From Heterohyrax brucei (taxonomy: Eukaryota; Chordata; Mammalia; Hyracoidea; Procaviidae), in the NCBI GenBank assembly GCA_028571685.1, contig CM053143.1, positions 152,886,329 through 152,950,328 of the forward strand: a DNA stretch of 64,000 nt. Direction: 5' to 3'. The position numbers and the translations under genes are program-made. Positions 31,310-42,114 of this stretch are shown one piece after another (the first letter of the stretch is position 1; the number at the start of each line of letters is the position of its first letter). The notes beneath the pieces are model-generated. The model was not told the DNA's origin. It did no database searches and saw only the letters and a list, made by a program, of their open reading frames with translations.

Positions 31310-31492
31310 TGATTGTTGTGAGCAGTTAAGTCAATTCTGACTCATAGTGACCCCATGTGACAGAGTGGAACTGCCCCATAGAGTTTCCTAGCCCTTTATG
31401 GGAGCACATCGCTAGCTCTTCTTCCACAGAGCCACCGGTAGGTTTGAGCCACTAACCTTTCTGTGAGCACTGAGTGCGTACACTCTGAGTAA
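31310..31492 (-). mobile_element. AfroSINE, third variant
   Basis: Antisense copy abutting the previous one: AAGTCAATTCTGACTCATAG, GTGGAACTGCCCCATAGAGT, CTCTTCTTCCACAGAGCCAC, GGTAGGTTTGAGCCACTAAC. Confidence 0.88.
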
Positions 31493-32119
31493 ACCCTGCA
31501 GAGTCCAAGCTTCTTGGCATACAAGAGTTGTGATGAAAATCATTATTCAAAAGTAACAAGGTGACCTGCTCATCACATAAACTTCTCAGTAAAAGCACCA
31601 TGCTCAGAGTTTAATACAACTACATTTTTTCTTTATTATGGTTTTGGCTTATTAAAAATATTATGAGTTTTCACACATCTTTGGTGACTTTAATATTCGG
31701 TAACTTTGTATTTAATGAAATAAAATGCATTTTCACATTTTCCAGCTCCTAGATACTACAAAAATTAGAGCTTCAGTTATATCTGGTGTAGTATGTAGAC
31801 CATGCAAACTTATGCTAAGTAGAATTATTTTTAAAAGAACAAAATCCTCATTCTCCGATAAGAATTTTAGGTTTCTTTATGTAAAACGGAAGTCCGAAAC
31901 TATGTATACATACTCTCACTAGTCATCCTTACAATACTTAAATGCAAGCTTTTAACCACCGAAAGCTGTTCTTATTCTTTCTTCACAGGCAAAACTTCAC
32001 ATGTGAAAGAAAGCCTGTCTGATAAGCATTGATGGGTGTACAAGTTACTGGGTTATATGCTAGGGATACACAGAAGAATAAGATATGGGTTCTGTCCAAG
32101 AAACTATCAATTGCAGAAA
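31493..32119. other. Intergenic sequence, mostly unrecognised
   Basis: 31985-32115 (GTTATATGCTAGGGATACAC and following) resembles a very old mammalian repeat. The remainder has nothing recognised. Confidence 0.4.
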
Positions 32120-32636
32120 ACAAATACTGGTGAGGTTGTGGAGAGACTAGAACTCCCATGGACTGCTGGTAGGAATGTAAAATGCTACAACCACTATGGA
32201 AAAGGATACAGTACTTCCTTAAAAAGCTAGAAATAGAAATACCGTGTGACTGAGCAATCAAACTCCTAGGAATGCATCCTAGAGAAATAACAGTTGTCAC
32301 AAAAAATAGACATACGCATACTTAGGTTCAGCCTTATTCACAATAGCAAAAAAATGGAAACAACCTAAGTGCCCATCAACAGATGAATGGATAGACAAAT
32401 TATGGTATATACACACAATGGATACTACACAAAGATGAAAAAAAAATGAACCTGCAAAACAGTTTACTACCTTGATGAATCTGGGATGCATTATGCTAAG
32501 TGAAATAAATCAATCACAAAAGGACAAATACTGTATGAGACCACTATTAGAAAAACTCAGAAAAGATTTACACACAGAAAGAAGCAATCTTTGATGGTCA
32601 TGAGGGAGGGAAGGAATAGAGAGGGAAAATCACCAG
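32120..32636 (+). mobile_element. L1 ORF2 end and start of 3' UTR
   Basis: Sense copy: TACTGGTGAGGTTGTGGAGA, AATGGAAACAACCTAAGTGC, CCATCAACAGATGAATGG, TGTATGAGACCACTATTAG, TTTGATGGTCATGAGGGAGG. It ends without poly(A) where the antisense RTE begins. Confidence 0.93.
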
Positions 32637-35600
32637 CTGTTGTTGGTCAGTAATATGCGTACAAGTCGGTTCCAGCTCACAGGGACACTACACAAAAGAA
32701 CAAATCGCTGTCTAGTCCTGCTCCATCTTCACAATCACTGTTATGCTTGACCCCACATTGCAACCACTGTGTCAGTCCGTGTCCTTGATGGTATTTCTCT
32801 TTTTCACTGAATCCAGTTTACCAAGTATGATGACATTCTAAGGAGTGATTCCCCCTCATAACGTGTCCAAACTTGAGACATAGCTTCACTGTCTTTACCT
32901 CTGAGGAACTCTTCTTCCAGGATAGAGTTGTTCATTATTTTGGCAATTCATTGTAAATTCAATATTCTTCACCAACACCACAATTAAAAGATATCAGTCC
33001 TTCTGTCTTCCTTATTCATTGTCTGGCTTTCACATGCATATGCAACCCGGAAAAAAACCAAACCCACTGCTGTTGAGTGGATTCCAACTCTTAGTGAACC
33101 TATAGATGGGTAGAACTGCCCCACAGAGTATCTAAGAAGCCCTGGTGGACTTGAACTGCCAACCTTCTGGTTAGCATCTGTAGCACCTAACCACTACACC
33201 ACCATGGTTTCCACATGCATATAAGACAAATGAAAATACCATGACTTAGGCCCATTTTAGTCTTCAAAGTGATATCTTTGCTTTTTAGCACTTGAAAGAA
33301 GTCTCTTGCTGAATATTTGCCTAATGCAAGTAGTTTGATTTCTTGACTGCTGCTTCCATGGGTGTTGATGATGGATTCAGGTAAAAGAAATCCTTGACAA
33401 TTTGAATCGTTTCTTACTTTTTCAGTAATGTTGCTTATTGGTCCAGTTGTAAGAATTTTTGTTTTCTTTATGTTGAGATGTAATGTAAGGCAGGCAGTTG
33501 TCTTTGATCTTCATTGGTAAGTTCTTCAGGTACTCTTAACTTTCAGCAAGCAAAGATGTATCATCTGCTGTTGCAGGTTGTTAATGAGTCGTCCTGTAAC
33601 CCAGATGCCCCATTCTTCTTCGTATAGTCCAATTTTGCTGATTAGTTGCTCAGCATACAGACTGAATGGGTATGGTGAAAGACTACAACCCTGATACACA
33701 CCTTTCCTGACTTTAAACCATGCAATGTTCTGTTCAAACAACTGCCTCTTGATCTATATAAAGGTTCCTCATGAGCACATTTGGGTGTTCTGGAGTTACC
33801 ACTGTCTGCAGTGTTACCCATAATTATTTATGATCCACAGAGTCAAACACTTTTTCATAATCAATAAAAAAGCAGGTAAACATCTCTCTGGTATTCTCTG
33901 CTTTTAGCCAGGATCCAACAAAGATATCCCTGGTTTCTCATTGCCTTTTCTGAATCCAGCTTGTATTGCTGGCAGTTCCCTGTCAATGTATTGCTACAAC
34001 CACTTTTAAAAGATCTTCAGCAAAATTTTAACTTTTGTGTAAAATTTTACTTTTGCATAATAGTGTTGTTTGATGATTTCCAAATTTGTTTGGATCACCT
34101 TTCTTTGAAATAGGCATAAGTATGAATCTCTTCCAGTCAGCTGGTGAGGTAGCTGTCTTTCAGATTTCTGGGCACAGATGAGTGAGCTCTTCCATTGCTG
34201 CATCTGTTTGTTGAAATATCTCAATTCCTGGAGTTTTGTTTTTTGTCGATGCCTTCAATGCAAGTTAGACCTCTTCACTACCATCCATTCCTGATCATAT
34301 GCTACTTCCTGAAATGGTTGAATGTTTCTAATTCTTTTTGGTACAGTGACTCTGTGTATTTCTTCCATCTTCTTTTGATGCTTTGTGTGTTGTTTAATAT
34401 TTTGCCCATAGTTTCCTTCAACATTGCAACTTGGGGCTTGAATTTTTTCTTTGGTTCTTTCAATCTAAGAAATGTCAAATGTGTTCTTCCCTTTTGGCTT
34501 TCTAGCTTTGGGTCTTTGCACATTTCAGTATAATACTTTGTCTTGTGGAAATCTTTGAAATCTTCAGTTTATCATTTCTTCCACTCTAACTACTCTATGT
34601 GCAAGAGCAAGTTTCACAGTGACTTTTGACATCTATTTGGTCCTTTCTGTTTTTATGTTTTTTTTTGTTCTTTTTTAATAGACCTGCTGTCTTCATGTAT
34701 ATGGTCATCTGATATTTGGTTATCAATGTCTGGTGCATCAAATTTACTCTTGAGATAGTCTGTAAATTCTGGTGGGGTATACACAAGACCATACTCTGGC
34801 TCCAGTGATCTTGTTTTAATTTTCTTCCACTGAAACTTTGCTTGAACTTGCATGTGAGCAATTGATGGTCTGCACTGCAGTTGGTCTCTGGCCTTATTCT
34901 AACTTAAGATATTGAACTTCTTGTGTCTTCCCATAGACATAGTTGACTTGATTTCTGTGCATTCCATCTGCCAATGTCCACATATAAAGTTACTATTTGT
35001 GTTGTTGAAAAAAAGCATTTGAAATGAATAAGTAATTGGTCTTGCAAAATTCTATCACATGGTCACTGGCATCTTTGATGTCATCAAAGCCACATTTTCC
35101 AACAACTGATCCTCCTGAGTTTCCAACCTTCACATTCCAATCACCAGTAATTATTATTACATCTTGATTGTATGTTTGATCAATTGCAGACTGTAGAAGT
35201 TGGTAAAAATCCTTAATTTCTTCATCTCTGGCATTAGTGGTTGGTGCATAAAGTTGGAAAGATAGTTGTATTAACTTTCTTTAACTTTCTAATTAAGTTG
35301 CATTTAATTTTCTTTCTTGATGGTGTATGGATATTATTCTGTGACTGGCAGCACTGTACTTCAAAATAAATCTTGGACTTGTTTTTTTAACAATGAGTGT
35401 TAAAAATTTGAACAATGAATTCCTCATTCCCAGCATAGTAGACTATGATTGTCTGGTTCAGAATGTCCAGTACCAGTCAATTTCAGCTCACTAATGTGTG
35501 GAATATCAACCTGTGTGTGTTCCATTTCATTTTTGATGACTTCCTGTTTCCCTAGATTCATACTTCATATACTCCAAGTTCTATATTAATGGATATTAGC

Positions 35601-35955
35601 AGCTGTTGTCATTTTGAATTGTGCCACAGCAGCATATGAAGGTCCCAAAAGCTTGACTCCATCTGCATCATGAAGTTTTCAACTCTTCCTCTGTGCTTAT
35701 TTTAGTGCCTTCTAATCTGGAGGGCTCATTTTCCAACACTATTTCAGACAGTGCCCCACTGCTATACGTAACGATTTCATGGGTCAATTTTTTTTTTCTG
35801 GCGGTAGATCGCCAGATCCTTCTTCCTAGTCTGTCTTATTCTGGAAGCTCCATTGAAACCTTTCTATCATGGGTGATCCCTCTGGTTTTTAAAATACGGG
35901 TAGCATAACTTCCAGCATCACAGCAACATGCAAGCCATGATAATGTGACAAACTG
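32637..35955 (-). mobile_element. RTE LINE, near full length, antisense
   Basis: Covers the whole RTE from its 3' tail (about 32640, ACAAGTCGGTTCCAGCTCAC) to its 5' UTR (about 35955, ATCATGGGTGATCCCTCTGG). On the minus strand the RT region gives VRKGVYQGCSLSPY at about 33690. The YADD region at about 33560 is shifted in frame and lacks Tyr. The endonuclease end lies at about 35100-35500. Frameshifts and stops are frequent and an AfroSINE interrupts it at 33046-33214, so it is inactive. Confidence 0.95.
33046..33214 (-). mobile_element. AfroSINE, short type, in the RTE
   Basis: Antisense copy: CACTGCTGTTGAGTGGATTC, TAGAACTGCCCCACAGAG, GTTAGCATCTGTAGCACC, ACCACCATGGTTTCC. Flanked by CACATGCATAT on both sides, a target duplication lying in the RTE sequence; the left copy is followed by a few extra bases before the A-run. 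Confidence 0.95.
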
Positions 35956-36045
35956 ATACACAAGTGGTCATATTTGCATGTATAGCATGTATGTATATAT
36001 GAATGTGCATATTTGTATGTATCACATGTTTATTTACATATATGA

Positions 36046-36600
36046 GGACTGCCGATTAAGTTTGTGAACTCATCCTAGAAAAAGTGCAACATGCCTCATT
36101 GTTGGGTATCATTGTGGTCACCTTCAGAGTACTCCTCTTGGGAAGCTAGGCACTAGCCAGCGCCTAGTCCATCCTTCAAAGCAATTTTGGAACCTTTTCT
36201 GGAATGGCCATCAGAGCTGTCATATTACCCTTGATGTCCTGAATGTCATCAAAATAATTTCCTTCCAGTATTTCCTTTGTCGTCAGGTAAAAAAAAAAAA
36301 AAGAAATGTCATTGGGGGCTAGATCAAGTCAGCAGGGAGGGTGTTCCAACAGTTATTTGTTTGATAGCCAAAAACTCCTCACAGGCAACTATACAATTAA
36401 ATTTGCGAACTTGCCACTGTGCCACTGTGCACAATGGCCATTCCAGAAAGAGTTCCAAAATTGCTTTGAAGGATGTACTAGGTGCTGGCATTGGTGCATA
36501 GCTTCCCAATGGGAGTACTTTGAAGGTGACCATAGTGATATTCAGCAATGAGGTATGTAGCACTTAGAACAATTAAGTTCATGGACTTAATTGTTGGACC
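36046..36600 (-). mobile_element. Mariner-derived fold-back element, copy 2
   Basis: Ends are inverted (GGACTGCCGATTAAGTTTGT; complement of ACTTAATTGTTGGACC). The left arm, 36046-36410, is antisense mariner transposase including the FLAIKQITV stretch and a region corresponding to the HPPYSPDLAP motif. The right arm, about 36440-36600, is the sense 3' end (CCATTCCAGAAAGAGTTCC, ACTTTGAAGGTGACCATAGT). The arms meet at about 36405-36440 with the same junction words as the copy at 821-1350, in opposite orientation. Confidence 0.82.
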
Positions 36601-36611
36601 TTGTATGTATA

Positions 36612-37151
36612 AAAGCATAAAGAGGTACGATCATAGGAGCTTCTTAGTTACATCCAAACACATTGGTTGACCAAGTTACTGGGACTGAGAGCTGGGGACC
36701 ATGGTCTTTGGGGACACCTAGGTCAATGGGCATAACAGTTCTTCTAAATGCTACCTTGATGAGTAGCATGGGGATATTAAAAGCTCATAATCTGCCATTC
36801 AACATATATTTGTTGGTCCCATCCAACCCAGAGCAAAGAAAAATGAAGAAAATCGAAGACACAAGGAATATATTAGTCCAAAGGACCACATGAACAGCAG
36901 CCTGTGCGAGCTTGCACCAGAAGCCCTAGGTGGTTGCTGTCTACCACCACTGGCCTCTCTGACAAGGATCACAATAGAGGGTCCTGCACAGAGCAGGAGA
37001 AAAATGTAGAACAAAATTCTAATTCACAAAAAAGGCCAGACTTGGTGGTCTCACAGAGACTGGCAGAACCCCTGACACTGTATCTGCCACACACCTTGCT
37101 AACTCAGAACTAAAGCCATCTATCAACCAAAGATTAGCTAGGCATATAAAT
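36612..37151 (+). mobile_element. L1 3' UTR, first part
   Basis: Sense copy: GAGCTGGGGACCATGGTCTT, GGGACACCTAGGTCAATGGG, AGACACAAGGAATATATTAG, AAAAGGCCAGACTTGGTGG. The element resumes at 37769. Confidence 0.78.
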
Positions 37152-37203
37152 AGCAGTTGCTATGAGTCAGAATCGACTTGACAGCACTGAATTTGGGTTT
37201 GTT
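37152..37203 (+). mobile_element. Solo AfroSINE tail with target duplication
   Basis: TTGCTATGAGTCAGAATCGA then CTTGACAGCACTG and TTTGGGTTTG: about 45 bp, only the SINE 3' tail. The direct repeat ATAAATAGCAG brackets it on both sides, so it is an independent, extremely 5'-truncated insertion at the 5' edge of an RTE piece. Confidence 0.85.
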
Positions 37204-37768
37204 ATAAATAGCAGTCAAGAAATCAAAAGTCACATTGCAGCAGGCAAATCTGCTGCAAAAGACTTAAGTATTGAAAAGCAAAGTGTCACCTTGAAGACTA
37301 AGGTACACCTGATTCAAGCTGTGGTGTTTCTATTTGGCTCATATACATGCAAAAGCTGGACAATGAATGAGGTCGACAGAAGAGGAATTGATGCCTTTGA
37401 ATTGTGGTGTTGGCAAAGAATATTGATTATACCATGGACTGCCAGAAGAACAAGCAACTCTATCTTGGAAGCAGACTAATGAAAATGCTGCTTATGGGCA
37501 AATACGGTAAGACGGTATCACGTATTTTGGATATGTTGTCAGGTGAGATCAGTCCCTAGAAAAGGAAATCACACCTGACAAAGTAGAGAGTCAGCAAAAA
37601 GTGTGAGACCCTCAACAAGATGGATTGACAGAGTGGCTGTAACAATGGGCTCAAGGGTATCAACAATTGTCAGGATGGCGCAGGACCAGGCAGTGTTTCC
37701 TCCTGTTGGAAAGGACGGAGTCGCTGTGAATCAGAGCCAACTTGATGGCACCTAAAACAAGAACGACA
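37204..37768 (+). mobile_element. RTE LINE 3' end inserted in L1
   Basis: Sense copy: AAGCTGGACAATGAATGAGG, GATGCCTTTGAATTGTGGTG, TATACCATGGACTGCC, AGTCCCTAGAAAAGGAAATC, AACTTGATGGCACCTAAAAC. The residual frame at 37162-37479 shows the conserved KSWTMNE and CWQRIL words of the RTE C-terminal region. Confidence 0.95.
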
Positions 37769-38062
37769 TAAGAAAAATTACACTCATGAGGAATGTGCCT
37801 CTTAGATCAATCAAATATACAAGACCAAACAGATAACGTCTGCCCAAAATCAAAGACTACAAGGCAAAAAGAGGCAGGAAAATTGCACACATGGAAATGG
37901 AGAGGAACCTGGGGTGAAATGGGGGAAGGAGCTGACATATTGTAGGTGTTGTAGCCAATGTTATGAAACAATTTCTGCATAAATTTTTGAATAAGAAACT
38001 AGTTTGCTCTGTAAACTTTCACCAAAATACACACAACATACACACACAAAAAAAAAGAAGAA
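37769..38062 (+). mobile_element. L1 3' UTR, last part
   Basis: Continues the L1 of 36612: AGGAATGTGCCTCTTAGATC, CCTGGGGTGAAATGGGGGAA, AACTAGTTTGCTCTGTAAAC, TTTCACCAAAATACACAC, then an A-rich tail. Confidence 0.78.
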
Positions 38063-38239
38063 GAAAGAAAAGAAACTATCAATATATTAGGGGAAGATAG
38101 AATGTCTACCTTAAAAAAACAAATATAGGATAGCCTATGCTGTTTTAAATAGGGGGTATAGAAATTAATGTGTGACAAGTTTTACAGGTTGTGGTTTCAA
38201 GGGCTGATTTTACATGTTAAGAAACCGGTTAGTATGTAT

Positions 38240-38749
38240 GCAAATATTCATAGCAGCACTATTCAAGATAGCCAAAAACTAGAAACAACACTGATGTTCA
38301 TTGGTTGATGAATGGATAAACAAAATGTAGTATATCCATAAAACAGCATATTATTCAACTATAAAAAGGACTGAATTACTGATACATAGTACAACATGGA
38401 TGAACTTTGAATATACCATGATGAATGAAGTCATAAACAAAAGGCCTTATATGATTCACTTTGTATGAAACATCCAGAAAAGGCAAACCCAGAGAGACAA
38501 AAAATGGATAAATGGCTTACAGGGGCTGAGAAAAGGGGGAATGGTCATTACCTGTTACTGGGTACAGGGTTTCATTTTGGGTTGATGAACATGTTCTAAA
38601 ATCAGATAGTGGTGACTGTTGCACATTTCTAAATAAACTGAAAACTATGGAATTCTATACTTCAAAAGGATTGATTTTGTAAAAAGACAACTCAGTGTGG
38701 CAAAGAATAGTCTTTTCGATAAATGGTGCTTCAGTGACTGACTATTCAT
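38240..38749 (+). mobile_element. Old L1M 3' end plus an L1 ORF2 scrap
   Basis: 38240-38690: AGCAGCACTATTCAAGATAG, GATGAATGGATAAACAAAAT, ACAACATGGATGAACTTTGA, TTGGGTTGATGAACATGTTC. The scrap 38690-38749 (TTTTCGATAAATGGTGCT) continues at 39271-39303 beyond the LTR. Confidence 0.88.
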
Positions 38750-39270
38750 TGTCTTAGTTATCTGGTGCTGCTGTAACAGAAACAGCATAATAGATGGCTT
38801 TAACAAAGATACATTTATTGTGTCACAGTTCAGGAGGCTAGAAGTCCAAATTCAGGGAAGAAGTTCCCAGGGAAGTTCTTGTCAGCCCTCACCCAAGTCT
38901 AGGAGTTTCTCAGTATAAGGACTCCAGGTTCAAAGAATACACTCAGCTTGTGGATCTTCTTTTTTGGTGGCATGAGGTCCTTACCTCTCTCCTTGCTTCT
39001 GCCTCTTTTTATCTCTTAAAAGGTGATATGGGCTACACCCCTGGGAAACTTTATTATATCAGTTCAGGCTGTGGCCTAAAGAAGGGTATTACATCTCCCC
39101 TAATCCTCCTTTATGCCACTTAATCTTGCCTCATTAACCACAGTCATAGATTACAATTTACAGGACTTCGGAAAATTACATCAGATCACAAAATGGAGGC
39201 CAACCACATACTGGGAATCATGGACTAGCAGAGTTGACAGTTTTTGGAGGACACTATCTAATTCATGACA
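38750..39270 (-). mobile_element. MaLR-type solo LTR
   Basis: Antisense LTR, starting TGTCTTAGTTATCTGGTGCT on the plus strand and ending ATTCATGACA, about 520 bp, with TG...CA termini in sense. A perfect 5-bp target duplication, TTCAT, flanks it. Its wording is related to MLT1-type LTRs of the ERVL-MaLR group. No genes. Confidence 0.88.
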
Positions 39271-39303
39271 TTCATCTATGAAAGAGTGAACTTAGATCCC
39301 TAC

Positions 39304-39827
39304 TGTTTCAGTCAGCTAGTGCTACTGTAACAGAATAGCACAGAGTGGATGGTTTTAACAAAGGAAGGTTTATTCTTACACAGTCTGGTAGGCTACAAGT
39401 CTATACTCAGGGTGTCCGCTCCAGGGGAAGGCTTTCCCCTTGTCAGCTCTGGAGGATAGTCCAGTATCATATCAGTCTTTGTCCAGGGAGTATCTTGGCG
39501 CAGGAACCTCAGGTCTGAAGAATGCGCTCTTCTCCCAGTGCTGCTTTCTTGATGGTACAAGGTTCCCAGTTTCCTGTCTGATTCTCTGTCCTTTTATCTC
39601 TCGTAGAATGAAAGGATTAAGGGTTGGGCAAGCCATACTCTGGGGAAACTGTCTTTACAGTGGAGCAGAGAGGTGATCCTATGAAGGAATTTAAAGCCAC
39701 ACCCTAATCCTTTAATATACAACATAGAAAAGCCACAAAATGGAGCACAGTCACAAGATACTGGGAATCATGGCCCAGCCCCATGGCTACACACATTTTT
39801 GGTGGGAACACAAGTCAATTCATGACA
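39304..39827 (-). mobile_element. MaLR-type LTR (3' LTR of a partial provirus)
   Basis: Antisense LTR of the same family: TTTCAGTCAGCTAGTGCTAC, GTCCGCTCCAGGGGAAGGCT, CTGGGAATCATGGCCCAGCC, ending AATTCATGACA. The internal region continues at higher coordinates, so this is the 3' LTR of a minus-strand element. Confidence 0.86.
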
Positions 39828-40870
39828 TCCCACCCTTTGGCACCCCAAAAATCACATCATGTAACACATTCATCTCATCATAGCAAAATCATGTCCATCC
39901 CATGCGATAGAAGTCTTAAATCAGTTCCAAGTCCAAAATACAAAAAACTCTTCTACACCTGTGAAACCTAGAAGGTAAGCTATCTGCTTCTAAGGGTACA
40001 ATGGCAGAACAGGCACAAGTTAGACATTCCATTACAAATGGGACATATTTCAGGGAAAGAAGGCATTAACAGGCAACAAGCAAGTCAGCAAAGCACATTA
40101 CATTAGCTCTCAAAGCTTTGGAAATAATCTTCCACTTTCTCAGACATTCTACACAATGGACCTGCCCTCTAGGCTCTAGGTATTGGCCACACTCTCTGGT
40201 TTCTGAGTGGAGACCCCAGCCCTGTGCTACAACTCTGCCTTCAAGGCCCACTTGGACAGAAAATCTGCCCCATCGGCTTTAGGAGCACCCTAAGCCCAAA
40301 TGAGTGGCAATTGGACCCTCGCAAACACAGGACGCCATGGTTCCACCCTTTCAAACACCTGAGGTCATGGCCATACCTTCTGAGACTGGGGCAGCCCAGC
40401 TTCTCACGCTGTTTGTCTCTTCAGCTTTAGCTTCCTATGGCCGCATGGCCTGGACCTTAGGCCCACATCTACCCTGCCAGGCAAGTGTTCCCAAGCTCTG
40501 TAGCTCCACTGATTCAAGTGCCCGGAGGCACCCCGCTCTTGCTATAAAGTGTACTTCCAGAAGGCACTCAGCTTTCTTGCTCTGTGGGTAAGCAAGGCCA
40601 GCTCCACTGATTTAAGTGCCCAGAGGCACTCCATTCTGTGAGGAAAACTCTGTGCGCAGGCACTTAGCTGTCTCACTCCATGGGTCGGCTCCAGTGCTGC
40701 CTCTGGTTCTGCTGCTGCCACTGCTGCTGCCGCCACTGCCAGTTCTCTGTTTCTCACCATCTGTGCCTTCTTTGTACCTTCTGAGTGTTCTATCCATTCG
40801 CAGAGTCCTTTTTCGTACATGTTTTTTGTCCTTCATAAGAACCATATGACCAGGTCTCAAGGGAGTCCGG
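39828..40870 (-). mobile_element. MaLR internal region, 5' LTR missing
   Basis: The complement of 40680-40740 (GACCCATGGAGTGAGACAGC) matches the sense internal region at about 50912 (AACCCATGGAGTGCGAGAGC). Words such as AATCAGTGGAGCT and TCCAGGCCATG also match. It holds an internal duplication of the GTGCCC-GAGGCAC block (about 40515-40530 and 40615-40630). Non-coding. The 94-aa open frame at 40612-40896 is Ala/Ser/Gly low complexity and not supported. Confidence 0.75.
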
Positions 40871-41194
40871 ACTCCTCCCCAGATCCAGAGGTGCATATCT
40901 TGAATGGCCTAGGAAAGTCATGATTGCCTCAAGTATTTTTATGGGTGATTAGCTTAGGCATGAGCATGTGCCACAGTTATTTCTAGTGAGCCATGAGGGA
41001 AAAATCTTCTGGGGGCGAAGTCAGGAAAAGGTGATCTGGTAAAGTCTTCCTAACTTCCTAACTTCCTAACTTCCTAACTTCCTAAACTTTGAAAGGACAC
41101 AAGGCAGGACTTTCCTCTTTTCCCTGCTCCTGCAAGTATCATTGAGTTTGCTGCTGCAATAGCCAGTTTATGACAGCTGACAATGTTTTGGAGG
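40871..41194. other. Intergenic sequence with an octamer microsatellite
   Basis: 41046-41085 is five copies of the 8-bp unit CTTCCTAA. Otherwise nothing recognised. Confidence 0.7.
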
Positions 41195-41358
41195 ATCTCC
41201 AGTTGCCACAGAGTTGAACTCGACTCATGGTGACCCCACTCTGTGGAGTTTTTGATGGTAGATCACCAGGGCTTTCTTCTGAGCTTCCTCTCTATAAACT
41301 TGACCTCCAACATTCCAGTTAGAAGTCATGAGTGTTATCCACTTGTACCAACCAGGAA
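41195..41358 (-). mobile_element. AfroSINE, long variant
   Basis: Antisense copy: AGTTGAACTCGACTCATGG, TGATGGTAGATCACCAGGGC, TTTCTTCTGAGCTTCC, TACCAACCAGGAACTC. Confidence 0.85.
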
Positions 41359-41384
41359 CTCAAGAGATCACAAGGTAAATAGAT

Positions 41385-41560
41385 AAAATAACTTCTCCTT
41401 CACCAACAATAACCAATTAGAAAACAAAGTATAGGAGAGTGCTGTCGCATTGTGGGGATTATAACTCAGGTCACAAAATAGTATGTGAATAAATTCTGTA
41501 TGAGACATTAACTTGAGCAGTAAACTTTCACCTAAAGCACACTTTAAAAAAAAAAGAAAC
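41385..41560 (+). mobile_element. L1 3' tail
   Basis: Sense copy: TGTCGCATTGTGGGGATTAT, AGTATGTGAATAAATTCTGT, AACTTGAGCAGTAAACTTTC, ACCTAAAGCACACTTT then an A-run. Confidence 0.8.
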
Positions 41561-41637
41561 AATGTAAAAAAAGATTCTATTAAAAAAAACCTGGAAATAA
41601 AGCAAAAAGATGATCACATGATCATACAAACTTTTTT

Positions 41638-42114
41638 TAAATTGTGCTATGAGTGAAAGTTTACTACTCAAGTTAGGTTTTTTTTATCCCCCCAAGTTAG
41701 TTTCTGATGCAAGAATTTATACACACGTAGTTAAGTGACCCTGGTTGCTATCCCTATAATGTGATTGCACGTTTATCCTTTCCACCCTGGATTGCCTGTA
41801 TCCATTCAACCGACTCCTGTTCCTTCCTGCCTTCTCATCTCTCCTCCAGACAGGAGTGACCCATTTGGTCTGGTGTATCTACTTAAATTAAGAAGAACAC
41901 TGTTCACAAGTTATCATTTTATGTCTTTGAAGAGTTGGCTTCAGGAATGGTTTTAGTTGTGGGTTATTGAAAGTCTGGGGGACTATGTCTTCTTGGGTTC
42001 CTCTTCTCAGACCATTAAGTCTGGTCTTCTTACTAGAATTTGAGTTCCGCACCATACTTTTCTCCTACTCCATCAAAGACTATCTGTTGTATTCCCTGTT
42101 AGGGCAGTCATTGG
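41638..42114 (-). mobile_element. L1 3' UTR, antisense
   Basis: TGAGTGAAAGTTTACTACTC, GTTGCTATCCCTATAATGTG, CTCATCTCTCCTCCAGACAG, AGACCATTAAGTCTGGTCTT, TGTTGTATTCCCTGTTAGGG. It faces the sense L1 tail at 41385-41560. Confidence 0.88.

Noticed and set aside
40612-40896. 92-94-aa minus-strand frames with Ala/Gly/Ser runs
   Set aside because: They lie in the MaLR internal region over a CTG/GCC-rich stretch and are not conserved in the sister element at 50716-51659.
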